From Gilliamella sp. wkB171 (GTDB taxonomy: Bacteria; Pseudomonadota; Gammaproteobacteria; Enterobacterales; Orbaceae): a stretch of 64,000 nucleotides of DNA. Below are positions 1 through 9,458 of this stretch, one piece after another. The notes under the pieces were generated by a model. The model did not search any database. It saw nothing but the letters and a program-made list of their open reading frames with translations, and was not told the DNA's origin. Location of the stretch: contig NZ_LYST01000039.1 in the NCBI RefSeq assembly GCF_001693755.1, forward strand, positions 62,001 through 126,000, written 5' to 3'. The position numbers were made by a program, and so were the translations under genes. How positions within the stretch are numbered: the stretch's first letter is position 1; every line of letters begins with the position of its first letter.

Positions 1-606
1 CGCATATTAGCAATAGTAGATAAACTTAAATCTGAAAATATTCATATTAAACATATTGATTTAGGTGGTGGATTAGGCGTGCGTTATGATCAAGAGCAAC
101 CGCCTTCAGCATCGTTGATTGTTAACGAATTAAAGAAAAAATTAGCTAATTACAGTGATCTTGAGCTTTTATTAGAGCCTGGGCGTTCAATTGTTGCTAA
201 TAGTGGGTTATTGATTACAAAAGTTGAATATACCAAACACCAAGATGAAAATCATTTTGCTATTGTTGATGCTGGGATGAATGATTTGATTCGCCCCGCA
301 CTTTATAAAGCTTGGATGCAAGTTTTACCAGAAAAAGAACCGAAACCATCCGATCAACGTTTTATCTATAATGTTGTTGGACCGATTTGCGAATCGAGTG
401 ATGTACTGGCATATAAGCGAGAACTTTCAGTGCAGCAAGACGATCTGTTAATTATTTGTAGTGCTGGTGCTTATGGATTTAGCATGGCTTCAAATTATAA
501 TAGCCATCCAAGGCCAGCTGAAGTTATGCTGACCGATGAACAACATCACAAACTTATTCGTCAACGTGAATCGTTTGATGATTTATGGCGAGGAGAGACC
601 CTATAA
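1..606 (+). CDS. lysA: Diaminopimelate decarboxylase, C-terminal part (5' end outside window)
   Basis: Catalyses the last step of lysine synthesis, PLP-dependent decarboxylation of meso-diaminopimelate, in the cytoplasm. The frame is open from base 1, so about 200 C-terminal residues are visible. The glycine-rich phosphate-binding stretch DLGGGLGV, the EPGRSIV motif, DAGMNDLIRPALY and the GPICESSD active-site motif all match the alanine-racemase-fold decarboxylase family. The first internal ATG at 79 lies after the glycine-rich motif and is not the real start. dapF, whose product makes the substrate, follows 121 bases downstream, so the pair probably forms a lysine/peptidoglycan module. Confidence 0.95.
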   Translation, partial: RILAIVDKLKSENIHIKHIDLGGGLGVRYDQEQPPSASLIVNELKKKLANYSDLELLLEPGRSIVANSGLLITKVEYTKHQDENHFAIVDAGMNDLIRPALYKAWMQVLPEKEPKPSDQRFIYNVVGPICESSDVLAYKRELSVQQDDLLIICSAGAYGFSMASNYNSHPRPAEVMLTDEQHHKLIRQRESFDDLWRGETL

Positions 607-727
607 TCTTATTTATGGTTAATCAACATGTTAACCAGCGCTTTGTTAATTATCCTAGACTACTTTTTTAATGGATAGTGAAAATAAGTAAATAGATAAC
701 AATGTTTTTAATAGAAGGTAAGTGACG

Positions 728-1552
728 ATGAACTTTTCAAAAATGCATGGACTTGGAAATGATTTTATGGTCATTGATGCGGTAACGCAAAATGTTCATC
801 TTTCAACAGAAATGATAAAACGCCTTGCTGATAGATACACTGGTGTTGGTTTCGATCAGCTTTTGCTTGTAGAGCCTCCTTACGCTCCAGATACTGATTT
901 TCATTACCGAATTTTTAATGCTGATGGAAGTGAAGTCCAGCAGTGTGGGAATGGCGCTCGCTGTTTTGCTAGGTTTGTTCGTTTAAAAGGTTTAACTAAA
1001 AAACGTGTTTTAAAAGTGAGTACGGTAAAAGGGAATATTGTACTGACAGTTAATGATGATGAAACCGTTAGAGTTAATATGGGGCAACCTATTTTTGAAC
1101 CAAGTAAAGTACCGTTTAAAGCAATAAAAGAAGAAAAAACTTATATTATTCGAGCACAAGAGAACACCGTATTATGTGGCGTGGCTTCAATGGGAAATCC
1201 CCATTGTGTACTGCAAGTCGATAATATTGTCACAGCTGAAGTGGCAACACTTGGACCGCTATTAGAACAACATGAACGTTTTCCTGAACGGACAAATGTT
1301 GGATTTATGCATATCATTAATCGCAACAATATTGATTTACGTGTATTTGAGCGTGGCGTTGGCGAAACACAAGCTTGTGGAACTGGTGCTTGCGCAGCTG
1401 TTGCGGTTGGCATTAATCAGGGATTATTAAATAATAAAGTCAATGTAAACTTACCTGGTGGTAAGCTTTTAATTGAATGGCAGGGAATGAATCAACCACT
1501 TTATATGACAGGGCCAGCAACCCATGTCTATGATGGATTTATTGCGATATAA
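728..1552 (+). CDS. dapF: Diaminopimelate epimerase
   Basis: Converts LL- to meso-diaminopimelate for lysine and peptidoglycan. The 274-residue protein has the family length. The two catalytic cysteines sit at residue 73 (CGNGARC) and residue 217 ([10 protein letters not shown]), as in the E. coli enzyme. The ATG at 728 is preferred to the in-frame GTG at 722: AAGG at 715-718 lies 9 bases before it, and the protein then begins [13 protein letters not shown] like its homologues. Downstream gene order (DUF484, xerC, yigB, uvrD) matches enterobacteria. Confidence 0.96.
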   Translation: MNFSKMHGLGNDFMVIDAVTQNVHLSTEMIKRLADRYTGVGFDQLLLVEPPYAPDTDFHYRIFNADGSEVQQCGNGARCFARFVRLKGLTKKRVLKVSTVKGNIVLTVNDDETVRVNMGQPIFEPSKVPFKAIKEEKTYIIRAQENTVLCGVASMGNPHCVLQVDNIVTAEVATLGPLLEQHERFPERTNVGFMHIINRNNIDLRVFERGVGETQACGTGACAAVAVGINQGLLNNKVNVNLPGGKLLIEWQGMNQPLYMTGPATHVYDGFIAI

Positions 1553-1680
1553 CTATAAGATTAGTCGTTTTGTAGTCATAAATTCGTCATTAAATAACTT
1601 GATAGTTTAAATGGATGCAGTGATTCTCTTTGAGTTTTATTTACACAAATATCATAAATAAGTGATAACAGAGATTAAGC

Positions 1681-2415
1681 ATGGTTGCTAAAATAACACG
1701 CGCTCATAAAGCAAAATATACAAGGCGAGTTGCCGACAAGCCTAATTTGAATGATGAAATAGTCAGTCAATATTTGATGGATAACCCCGATTTTTTTATT
1801 CGTAATGCTAATCATCTCCAAAGCATGCAGATCCCTCATCCTATACGAGGTGGGGTTTCATTACCTGAATGGCAAATGGCAAGGCAACGTAACAAAATTG
1901 GTCAGCTAGAGTCCGAAATTACTTTATTAATGGAATATGCCAGTAATAATGAATTGCTTTTTAATCAATTTATGGATTTGCAAGGACAATTAATTAAAGC
2001 AAACGATCTAAATGATTTAGATAATATATTAAAAAGTTGGGCAAAATCTTTAGGTCTTAGCGGTGCTTATTTATATCTTTTTGATGATAAATGGTTACTT
2101 AATGCACCTTCTATTCATCATCACTATGCATTAAATTGCCTACGTTTTGATTTTATAAGAGTTAGGCATTTGCAATATAGTCATCAGTATTTGGGCACTT
2201 TAAATACTACTGAGCTAGATTTTCTTTTGCCAGAACATGGTTATGTCGGTTCAGTTGCTTTATCGTTATTAGGTCAATTTGGCGATTTAGGATTGCTCAT
2301 GTTTACTAGTGCCGATCCTCATCATTATCAAGCTGAGCAAGGAACATTGTTGTTAGAAAGAATTAGTCTAATATTACCAATACTAATTGAAAAATGGGTC
2401 ATGCGAAAAAAATAA
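1681..2415 (+). CDS. DUF484 family protein (GAF-like)
   Basis: A 244-residue protein of the DUF484 family that commonly sits between dapF and xerC. The family has a GAF-like fold; its biochemical role is not established. An N-terminal helical part contains YLMDNPDFF, followed by the conserved [13 protein letters not shown] region and a probable coiled coil, then the GAF-like part. The next gene, xerC, starts 8 bases after the stop, so co-transcription and possibly translational coupling are likely. Identification rests on both sequence pattern and position. Confidence 0.85.
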   Translation: MVAKITRAHKAKYTRRVADKPNLNDEIVSQYLMDNPDFFIRNANHLQSMQIPHPIRGGVSLPEWQMARQRNKIGQLESEITLLMEYASNNELLFNQFMDLQGQLIKANDLNDLDNILKSWAKSLGLSGAYLYLFDDKWLLNAPSIHHHYALNCLRFDFIRVRHLQYSHQYLGTLNTTELDFLLPEHGYVGSVALSLLGQFGDLGLLMFTSADPHHYQAEQGTLLLERISLILPILIEKWVMRKK

Positions 2416-2423
2416 GGCAGATT

Positions 2424-3347
2424 ATGAATCTTTCATCTCAAAAAAATGTCGATTTATTAACTCAGCCAGTCGAACAGTTTTTAAATTATATCAAATCAGA
2501 AAAGCAACTTAGTTTAAATACTCAAATTAATTATAAACGTCAACTTTATGCACTTATTTCATTAGCGCAAGAAATCGAACTGATTAAGTGGCAAGATTTA
2601 GATTCATCAGCAGTAAGATTATTAATTAGCCGGAGTAAACGCACAGGTTTACAGGCTAGAAGCTTATCTTTAAGATTATCTGCCTTACGAAGTTTTTGTG
2701 ATTGGATGGTAAAAAATGAACTTATTGTCGCCAATCCTGCACGTGGTGTTTTAAATCCTAAAGTAGGGCAACATTTGCCTAAAAATATTGATATTGATGA
2801 GATTAATCAACTATTGGATATAGAATACAACGATCCGTTGTCGGTACGAGATCGAGCCATGCTTGAGCTTATGTATGGTTCTGGTTTACGGCTGTCTGAA
2901 CTGGTTAATCTTAATTGCCGGCAGTTAAATTTAAATGATGGTGAAATAAAAGTGATGGGAAAGGGCAGCAAAGAGCGTAAATTGCCATTAGGTCGAGAGT
3001 CGATAAAATGGATCAAGCATTGGCTATCTATGCGTGATTTTTTAGAACCGCAAGATGATGCCCTGTTCATTTCTAAACTGGGTAAACGCATATCCCCACG
3101 GAACGTAGAAAAACGATTTGCACAATGGGGGGTTAAGCAAGGTTTAAGCGTGCATGTGCACCCTCATAAATTACGTCACTCATTTGCCACTCATATGTTA
3201 GAATCAAGTGGTGATTTAAGGGCTGTACAAGAATTGCTCGGTCACGCTGATTTGTCAACAACACAAGTTTATACGCATTTGGATTTTTCACATTTGGCAG
3301 AAGTTTATGATTCTGCCCACCCCAGAGCGAAAAGAGGAAGTAAATAA
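2424..3347 (+). CDS. xerC: Tyrosine recombinase XerC
   Basis: Site-specific recombinase that, with XerD, resolves chromosome dimers at dif. From the ATG at 2424 the protein is 307 residues. That start has AAGG at 2414-2417 and gives a sensible N terminus; an ATG at 2394 overlaps the previous gene and lacks this support. The core-binding domain spans about residues 10-95 and the catalytic domain about 115-295. The catalytic set is visible: R156 (GLRLSEL), K180 (GKGSKER), H248 and R251 (HPHKLRH), H274 (LLGH) and nucleophile Y283. Its stop overlaps the yigB start by one base (TAATG). Confidence 0.96.
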   Translation: MNLSSQKNVDLLTQPVEQFLNYIKSEKQLSLNTQINYKRQLYALISLAQEIELIKWQDLDSSAVRLLISRSKRTGLQARSLSLRLSALRSFCDWMVKNELIVANPARGVLNPKVGQHLPKNIDIDEINQLLDIEYNDPLSVRDRAMLELMYGSGLRLSELVNLNCRQLNLNDGEIKVMGKGSKERKLPLGRESIKWIKHWLSMRDFLEPQDDALFISKLGKRISPRNVEKRFAQWGVKQGLSVHVHPHKLRHSFATHMLESSGDLRAVQELLGHADLSTTQVYTHLDFSHLAEVYDSAHPRAKRGSK

Positions 3348-4060
3348 TGCATTTTTACCGTTCAATTAATTCTATTAAAGCCATTACTTTCGATCTTGAC
3401 GATACACTGTATGACAATAGTACAATTGTTGAAAAATCTGAACAAGAAATGATAAAAACTCTGCATATTTGTCCTCAATTACAGGATGTGACTTTAGCTG
3501 ATTTTCATTTTGAAAAAAATGCTGTTCTATTGGCCAACCCTAAAATCTATCACGATGTGATTATTTGGCGTATTGAGACGATTAAATCACTTTGTATCAA
3601 AGCTAAAATTGCAACCGATAAGATTGCACAGATAGTTGATGATGCAATGACAACGTTCAATTTTTGGCGCCATACAATGCACGTTCCTCAATCTACGCAT
3701 ACTTTGTTAGCTTTGTTAGCAACGAAATTTCCTTTAGCTGTGATCACTAATGGAAACGTTGACATTAACAAAATCGGTTTAGGTAACTATTTTCAATTTT
3801 CCCTTCGTGGTGGTGCAAATGGTCGTTCTAAGCCTTTTCCTGAAATTTTCAATTTAGCGGCTGATAAGCTAGCGCTACCTGTAGGTAATATCTTACATGT
3901 TGGTGATAATTTAATGACTGATGTTAATGGTGCGATTAATAATGGTTTTTTAGGCTGTTGGCTAAATATTTTTGATCAAGATATTTTGCAGCTTCCAGAT
4001 GCAAGATGTTTACCTCATATTGAGATAACACAATTGCCTGAATTAGAGAATCTGATATAA
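3347..4060 (+). CDS. yigB: HAD-superfamily phosphatase, YigB-like (FMN phosphatase)
   Basis: A 237-residue HAD hydrolase close to E. coli YigB, which dephosphorylates FMN and other small phosphate esters. The motifs appear in order: motif I FDLDDTLYDN with the nucleophilic aspartate, motif II ITNGN, the lysine in SKPFPEIF, and motif IV HVGDNLMTD. It overlaps the xerC stop by one base, so its translation is probably coupled. The uvrD promoter elements lie at its 3' end. Confidence 0.9.
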   Translation: MHFYRSINSIKAITFDLDDTLYDNSTIVEKSEQEMIKTLHICPQLQDVTLADFHFEKNAVLLANPKIYHDVIIWRIETIKSLCIKAKIATDKIAQIVDDAMTTFNFWRHTMHVPQSTHTLLALLATKFPLAVITNGNVDINKIGLGNYFQFSLRGGANGRSKPFPEIFNLAADKLALPVGNILHVGDNLMTDVNGAINNGFLGCWLNIFDQDILQLPDARCLPHIEITQLPELENLI

Positions 4061-4061
4061 T
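4034..4061 (+). promoter_or_regulatory. Candidate sigma-70 promoter of uvrD
   Basis: A perfect TATAAT at 4056-4061 is preceded by an extended -10 TG (4053-4054). TTGCCT at 4034-4039 lies 16 bases upstream as a -35. The elements overlap the last codons of yigB, and the predicted start (about 4068) falls just before the LexA box. Confidence 0.6.
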
Positions 4062-4072
4062 TCTCGCAAAGT

Positions 4073-4088
4073 CTGTATAAATAGACAG
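4073..4088 (+). promoter_or_regulatory. LexA (SOS) box upstream of uvrD
   Basis: CTGTATAAATAGACAG fits the CTGT-N8-ACAG LexA consensus exactly. It sits just downstream of the candidate -10, where bound repressor would block transcription. uvrD is a known LexA target in E. coli, so the placement is as expected. Confidence 0.85.
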
Positions 4089-4250
4089 TAAAGCTAACAG
4101 TAATTATAAGTTATTGTGATTTAAAACCTATCTTTTATCCTATTTGCTTATCGTCTACATACGACATCTAAAAAATAATGAAAGAATGAATAATGTATAT
4201 AAAATTGATGCCGGTTACCGGTTTGTATTATCAAAATGGGTTAATTTATA

Positions 4251-6479
4251 ATGGAAATTAGACAATCATTATTAGACGACCTAAATACCGAACAAAAAAA
4301 TGCAGTGACTACTGATAACCAATATACCGTTGTTCTAGCCGGTGCGGGAAGTGGTAAAACTCGGGTTTTGGTTCATCGTATTGCTTGGCTCTGCATGGAA
4401 AAACAATACCCTTCTAATTCAATTTTCGCCGTTACTTTTACCAATAAAGCTGCCGCAGAAATGCAAGAGCGTATTGAAGCATTAGTTGGCGAAGGGTACT
4501 TTAGTGGTATGTGGATTGGTACCTTTCATGGATTAACGCACCGATTATTACGCATGTTTGCCGAGCAAGCTAAGTTGCCATCGAATTTTCAACTCATTGA
4601 CTCTGAAGATCAAATTCGGCTTATCAAACGAATTTTTCGAGAATTGAAAATTGATGAAAAACAGTGGTCGGCAAAAGAGTGCGTCGCATTTATATCAAGC
4701 CAAAAAGAAAAAGGTTTTCGTGCTAATGATATGGTTCCTGAAGATCCTAAACAGGTCATGTGGCAAACCATCTATCGCGATTATCAAGCTATTTGTGATA
4801 GAGTAGGATATGTTGATTTCTCGGAATTAATTTTAAGAGTTTACGAATTACTTTGTCAAAATGATGATGTGTTAAATTATTGTCATCACCGTTTTTCAAA
4901 TATTTTGATTGATGAATTTCAAGATACCAATCTGATTCAATACCGATTAGTACAAAAACTAGCGGGTCATACTGCCAATGTTATGATTGTTGGTGATGAC
5001 GATCAATCTATCTATAGCTGGCGGGGCGCTAATGCTGACAATTTACAATTATTTATTCGCGATTATCCAGATTCTGACATTATCCGTTTAGAGCAAAATT
5101 ACCGTTCAACAAGTAATATTTTAGATGCAGCCAATATATTAATTGCCAAAAATCAAAATAGACTCGGTAAAAATTTATGGACAGATAGTGGTGATGGCGA
5201 AAAAATCTCGCTTTATGTTGGTTTTAATGACATTGATGAAGCCCGATTTGTGGTTGGTCAAATAAAAAAACACCATGAAAATGGTGAAAACTATGCGAGT
5301 TGTGCCATTTTATATCGAAATAATGTGCAATCACGTATTTTTGAAGATACGTTACTGCAATCAGGTGTGCCTTACCAAATTTATGGTTCTATTCGCTTTT
5401 ATGAACGGCAAGAAGTTAAATTAGCTTTAGCTTATTTACGATTATTGCATGATCATAATAATGATATGGCTTTTGAAACCACAATAAATACCCCTACAAG
5501 AGGTATCGGCAATGTCACGCTTGATAAAGTTAGGCTAACAGCTAAGCAGCATAGTCTTTCATTATGGGATGCTTGCTTAATGTTAATCCAAAGTAATTCG
5601 TTAACTGAACGTCAGCGTTCTGGGCTGAGCCGCTTTTTACAATTGATGGATTCAATCTATGATGAAGTCGGTTTGTTACCTTTTTATAAACAGCTCGATG
5701 TCATAATTCGTTTATCTGGTTTACAGCAAATGTATGAGCAAGAGCCCGGAATAAAAGGTCAATCAAGATTAGAAAACCTTGAAGAGCTGGTATCGGCAGC
5801 AGAACAGTTTTTTAAAATCAATGAAAATACCGTAATTGAAGATAGTCAAACCGGTAAAACACTAACAGTATTAGAGTCATTTTTAGCTTTTACCTCACTG
5901 GAAAGCCGTGATGTGATTAAAGAGCAAGATTCTGTTCAACTAATGACACTCCACGCTGCAAAAGGTCTGGAGTTTGATAATGTGTTTATCGTGGGTTTAG
6001 AAGAAGGTATATTCCCAGCACAACGCTCTATTAAAGATAATGATAAAATGGAAGAAGAGCGCCGTTTGGCATACGTCGGTATTACTCGAGCTCGAAAACA
6101 TTTAACGTTAACATTATGTGAATTAAGACGGCTTTATGGGCGTGAAGAACGTAACTTACCGTCACGTTTTTTGAGTGAATTACCGGTTGAAAATCTTAAT
6201 GAGGTAAGTTATCGAGGTATGATGACTTCATCAGAATTTAAATCTGATGATTCAAGTCATGATGCACAATTTTATCATGAACGTAAAAAGTCTTACCTCA
6301 AAAAGCAACGTGAAAATGATGATTATGTATTAGGTCGCAAAGTTAAACATCAACGATTTGGTGAAGGTACAATCATTAATTTAGATGGTGAAGGCGATCA
6401 TCGACGCGTACAGATTGCTTTTATTAATGAAGGCATTAAATGGCTGGTGGTTAAACTGGCAAATCTTACATTACTATAA
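4251..6479 (+). CDS. uvrD: DNA helicase II UvrD
   Basis: Superfamily-1A 3'-5' helicase acting in nucleotide-excision and mismatch repair. The 742-residue protein shows Walker A AGAGSGKTR, TFTNKAAAEM (motif Ia), GTFHGL, DEFQDTN (Walker B), GDDDQSIYSWRGA (motif III), QNYRST (motif IV), TLHAAKGLEFDNVF (motif V) and VGITRAR (motif VI). The C terminus carries the UvrD-type KVKHQRFGEGTI segment, which separates it from Rep. A 160-base leader separates it from its LexA box. Confidence 0.97.
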   Translation: MEIRQSLLDDLNTEQKNAVTTDNQYTVVLAGAGSGKTRVLVHRIAWLCMEKQYPSNSIFAVTFTNKAAAEMQERIEALVGEGYFSGMWIGTFHGLTHRLLRMFAEQAKLPSNFQLIDSEDQIRLIKRIFRELKIDEKQWSAKECVAFISSQKEKGFRANDMVPEDPKQVMWQTIYRDYQAICDRVGYVDFSELILRVYELLCQNDDVLNYCHHRFSNILIDEFQDTNLIQYRLVQKLAGHTANVMIVGDDDQSIYSWRGANADNLQLFIRDYPDSDIIRLEQNYRSTSNILDAANILIAKNQNRLGKNLWTDSGDGEKISLYVGFNDIDEARFVVGQIKKHHENGENYASCAILYRNNVQSRIFEDTLLQSGVPYQIYGSIRFYERQEVKLALAYLRLLHDHNNDMAFETTINTPTRGIGNVTLDKVRLTAKQHSLSLWDACLMLIQSNSLTERQRSGLSRFLQLMDSIYDEVGLLPFYKQLDVIIRLSGLQQMYEQEPGIKGQSRLENLEELVSAAEQFFKINENTVIEDSQTGKTLTVLESFLAFTSLESRDVIKEQDSVQLMTLHAAKGLEFDNVFIVGLEEGIFPAQRSIKDNDKMEEERRLAYVGITRARKHLTLTLCELRRLYGREERNLPSRFLSELPVENLNEVSYRGMMTSSEFKSDDSSHDAQFYHERKKSYLKKQRENDDYVLGRKVKHQRFGEGTIINLDGEGDHRRVQIAFINEGIKWLVVKLANLTLL

Positions 6480-6495
6480 AAAGTTTGAACGTTCT

Positions 6496-6537
6496 AATTC
6501 AACAAGGAAAAAATGCAATATTTATCCTTGTTGAATT
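6496..6537. terminator. Bidirectional terminator between uvrD and cyaY
   Basis: A perfect 13-bp inverted repeat (AATTCAACAAGGA at 6496-6508 with TCCTTGTTGAATT at 6525-6537) lies between two convergent genes. The loop is 16 bases and AT-rich. The position suits termination from both sides. Confidence 0.7.
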
Positions 6538-6542
6538 ACTCT

Positions 6543-6854
6543 TTACAACGCTGCTTGTTCTTGAACTGATTCGGTAAAAATCTTATCAAAAGATTGATCT
6601 GTACGATTACAAATCCATTGCTTATTGACATAATCGAAATGGTATCCTTGCTTAGCTGTAGCTAACCAAATTTGGAAAAGCGGCTCTTGAGTATTGACAA
6701 TAATTTTACTGTGATTAGGAAAACTGATAGTAATAACATTGCCATTAGTTTCGTAGTCAATATCTATGTCTTGTTCGTCAGCAAATTTATCTAAATAAAG
6801 CTCGATCTGATTATAAAGTTGATCGGTAATAGCATGAAATTCGGTTATATTCAT
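6543..6854 (-). CDS. cyaY: Frataxin homologue CyaY
   Basis: Small (103-residue) iron-binding protein that modulates iron-sulfur cluster assembly on IscS/IscU. The acidic N-terminal helix (EFHAITDQL, then DEQDIDIDYE) and the conserved beta-sheet motifs ISFPNHSKIIVN, QEPLFQIWLA and GYHFDY are all present. It matches the E. coli protein along its whole length. It converges on uvrD across a strong hairpin. Confidence 0.94.
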   Translation of the reverse strand: MNITEFHAITDQLYNQIELYLDKFADEQDIDIDYETNGNVITISFPNHSKIIVNTQEPLFQIWLATAKQGYHFDYVNKQWICNRTDQSFDKIFTESVQEQAAL

Positions 6855-6902
6855 AGAAAAATAATCTAAATAGACAATGGAAAGATTTTAACATAAACCC
6901 TG

Positions 6903-6931
6903 TTAACCTGCCACAATCAAGTGGCAGTTAA
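6903..6931 (-). terminator. Stem-loop after the 6946-7473 gene
   Basis: TTAAC-TGCCAC (6903-6914, with one bulged C) pairs with GTGGCA-GTTAA (6921-6931) around a 6-base loop. It lies just beyond the stop of the minus-strand exported-protein gene. There is no strong T tract, so its role as a terminator is only likely. Confidence 0.5.
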
Positions 6932-6945
6932 ACAGTTATCCGTAT

Positions 6946-7473
6946 TTATTCAGTTATAGGTAAAGAGCAGGCTACAATGAGTAATCGGCGTAGTTCATCG
7001 TCGTTATTTGTCATTGCGACCCAGCGGTTTGGAGTATCATTAGTACCAATTAAATCACCTTCGCCAAAGTAATTTGCAAATAACTGTATATTTCCTTTAG
7101 CCATTTCCATTTTGTCACAATTTGCAAATTGTTCAATGACTAATGAGCGATATGAAATTTTATTACCATCACTATTATCTTGTTCGATTGCTGGTACATA
7201 GTTGACAATTTGCGAAAATACTCGAATTCGTTTGTTGTAAGGGTGGAGGATAATAGATGTTTTATCTATGAATGAATAACCAGTCGATTTGTCTTCTTTA
7301 GATTTACTTATTGAAATAAATTGCTGGCCAACGCGTTCATTATTTAAAATTTTATTTACTTCTGTTGTTGTTTTTTCGTCAACAGTATCATTGATTGGTG
7401 CTATTTTAGTATCGACACTATTACCAAACGCAGAAAAAGAAGACAGAATCAATAATAAATATAATTTTTTCAT
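6946..7473 (-). CDS. Putative exported protein (possible surface-adhesin-E-like fold)
   Basis: A 175-residue protein with a clear N-terminal signal peptide (MKKLYLLLILSSFSAFGNS). The mature part has two cysteines, one in FANCDKM and one in the C-terminal LIVACSL. The pattern of a mid-protein cysteine, a Y..GEGDLIG segment, then RWVAMTNNDDEL and a final cysteine, resembles the surface-adhesin-E-like family. That assignment is tentative. The start codon follows the stop of the upstream gene directly (TAA then ATG), so the two genes are almost certainly translated from one message. Confidence 0.55.
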   Translation of the reverse strand: MKKLYLLLILSSFSAFGNSVDTKIAPINDTVDEKTTTEVNKILNNERVGQQFISISKSKEDKSTGYSFIDKTSIILHPYNKRIRVFSQIVNYVPAIEQDNSDGNKISYRSLVIEQFANCDKMEMAKGNIQLFANYFGEGDLIGTNDTPNRWVAMTNNDDELRRLLIVACSLPITE

Positions 7474-8271
7474 TTAAATCTTATCCCCGCCTTTTAATTT
7501 ATTTTCTGTTGATGTATTGCTAATGTCCTTCTTTTGTTGAGACTTCAGATTTTCTTCATTCTCTTTTTGTTTTTTTAGCTTATAAGCTTTAATTTTTTCT
7601 TGACGTTTAGCTTCAATTTCAGCTTCTAATGGTTTCATATCTGGGCGAATTAAATAAAGAATATCTTTTTCTATATCGCCTTGAATAGAACAGGCTATTC
7701 GGCTCTGATTATTGGCAATATTTTCTAAATAGAGTGATTTTTCAACTGTCCAAAGTCGTGGAATAACCATATCAATGGAGTATGGGTTATCCTGCCAAAG
7801 AGCGGCTTTATTTTTTTGATCATAAATTTTAGGATTAGCGATATAGACTTCATTATTATAAGGTAACCAGTTGAGGTTTTTTAAATTATTTTTAACTTCA
7901 TCTAAATTATTATTAAAGATAAATCCCCAATAATAAAATTTGCCAGATAATGTTGTGGGAATAAAGATGTTTTGATAACCAACTATAGTTAATCCTTTAT
8001 AGTTAATTGGTTTTTTCAACATCGTTGTATTGTTATTATCATATTCCATTGATTTAACGGGAATATAGGCAATATTTTCAAAGGAATCTAAGTCGGCATA
8101 CTGGCTAAAATATTTTTTATTCTTAGCTAACTGTTCAAAAAATTGACTGTCGCATTGCATAAATGAATCAATTATTTCATCTGTATAATTCTCTTTTGCA
8201 GCATTTTGTGCAAAAACCATGCAAGAAAGTAATGAAGTGCAAATAAAAATAGAAAGTTTCTTTATAAGCAT
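7474..8271 (-). CDS. Exported protein of unknown function
   Basis: A 265-residue protein I do not recognise. A signal peptide (residues 1-21, ending CMVFA before QNAAKEN) is followed by a globular part rich in Asn and Tyr. The last 55 residues or so form a highly charged, probably coiled tail (EAKRQEKIKAYKLKKQKE). Two cysteines remain after cleavage (MQCDSQ and IACSIQ), which could form a disulfide. Its stop directly abuts the next exported-protein gene. The two are likely a functional periplasmic or surface pair. Confidence 0.6.
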   Translation of the reverse strand: MLIKKLSIFICTSLLSCMVFAQNAAKENYTDEIIDSFMQCDSQFFEQLAKNKKYFSQYADLDSFENIAYIPVKSMEYDNNNTTMLKKPINYKGLTIVGYQNIFIPTTLSGKFYYWGFIFNNNLDEVKNNLKNLNWLPYNNEVYIANPKIYDQKNKAALWQDNPYSIDMVIPRLWTVEKSLYLENIANNQSRIACSIQGDIEKDILYLIRPDMKPLEAEIEAKRQEKIKAYKLKKQKENEENLKSQQKKDISNTSTENKLKGGDKI

Positions 8272-8343
8272 GGAGAGGATCCTTTTAAAATAATTCTTCT
8301 GCCAATGAGTGCAAAGTATTGTAAAGTAATGTAAATAATTTTG

Positions 8344-8979
8344 TCAATCATCTGTATGTAAATCTTCAATGAAGATAAGTAACGTACCATTTTTAAATGA
8401 TATTTTTACTAAATCACTGATTGCCTTATTTCGTAAACTTGTTAACTCACCTAACTTCAACGTTGCATTAGTTAGCGGATATTGAACACCATCAATAGAT
8501 AACTTTATTACTTTTGGAAAAGGCATCAATGAGATAATTCGGTTTTTTATACCGGTGAGAACTTGCTGGTGTTGAGCAAAAAAGAAATGGCAAAAATTAT
8601 CATAAAAAATGATATCAAATTGTTGATGATATTGTTTTGCAACCGATAAGTTACCTAAAAAATGATCGCTAGCATGGCCGCAGGCTCCATACACAATAAA
8701 GCGTTTTATTCCTTTATTGGCTAAAAATAGCATCGCTTTTTCAAAGTCAGTTTTATTTTGATCAGGCGTATGAATCACTTGAGTGGTGTTTGGCGTATTT
8801 TTATCACCGTTAAAACTATCTAAATCGCCAATAATATAATCGGGAATGATTGAGGTCGATGATAAATAATTATGATAGGCCCCGTCAGTTGCCGCTATAC
8901 AGCAATAGTTATCGCTAGTTTTAGGGTAGTGCTTTGGCGGCTCCCCATTAACAAATAGTAGTGCAGTATGGTTTTGCAT
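8344..8979 (-). CDS. Thiamine pyrophosphokinase
   Basis: Transfers pyrophosphate from ATP to thiamine to make the cofactor thiamine diphosphate directly. The 211-residue protein has the thiN-family motifs: AATDGAYH, the metal-binding IIGDLDSF, DQNKTDFEKAM and GACGHASDHFLGNL, in that order. Most enterobacteria use ThiK/ThiL instead; this type is common in Pasteurellaceae and Gram-positives. It lies 17 bases downstream of rimI on the same strand, so it is probably the last gene of the holD-rimI operon. Confidence 0.85.
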   Translation of the reverse strand: MQNHTALLFVNGEPPKHYPKTSDNYCCIAATDGAYHNYLSSTSIIPDYIIGDLDSFNGDKNTPNTTQVIHTPDQNKTDFEKAMLFLANKGIKRFIVYGACGHASDHFLGNLSVAKQYHQQFDIIFYDNFCHFFFAQHQQVLTGIKNRIISLMPFPKVIKLSIDGVQYPLTNATLKLGELTSLRNKAISDLVKISFKNGTLLIFIEDLHTDD

Positions 8980-8996
8980 TCTTATATTCCTCTGTT

Positions 8997-9458
8997 TTAT
9001 AAGGCTAATGTCAAAGCCATGATAATTGCATCTTCTTGTTTACCATCTGTAGTTGGATAATAATTTTTTCTAATCGTAATTTGATTAAAACCAAGTGAAT
9101 GATACAACAAAATAGCAGCCTTATTTGATTGTCGAACTTCTAACCATAGCGTGGTGATAGGGTTGGATGGATTGATTGTCATTAACTTGTCAATAAGGCA
9201 ATTGAGCAACTCTTTTGCTAATCCTTGTTTTCTAAAATTGGGATGTATTGCGATATTAAATAAGTTTGCTTCATCGGCCACTAATTGGCATATGCAAAAT
9301 CCAATTATTTTGTTATTAATCGTGAGCTTTAAATTTAAATAATGGTCGCCTTGGTTAGAGAAGAACGTCTGTTTAGACCATGCAATAGGATGGCAAAGTT
9401 GCTCTAATGCATAAGCTTCTGATAAATCATGCTCGTTTAGGATGGAAATAGTTTTCAT
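8997..9458 (-). CDS. rimI: Ribosomal protein S18-alanine N-acetyltransferase RimI
   Basis: GNAT-fold enzyme that acetylates the N-terminal alanine of ribosomal protein S18. The start at 9458 (MKTISILNEHDL) aligns with the E. coli start; the frame is open upstream only because it overlaps holD. The acetyl-CoA-binding motif is FRKQGLAKELL, and the C-terminal YYPTTDGKQEDAIIMAL is strongly conserved. The gene overlaps holD by 32 bases, an arrangement shared with enterobacteria. Confidence 0.93.
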   Translation of the reverse strand: MKTISILNEHDLSEAYALEQLCHPIAWSKQTFFSNQGDHYLNLKLTINNKIIGFCICQLVADEANLFNIAIHPNFRKQGLAKELLNCLIDKLMTINPSNPITTLWLEVRQSNKAAILLYHSLGFNQITIRKNYYPTTDGKQEDAIIMALTLAL

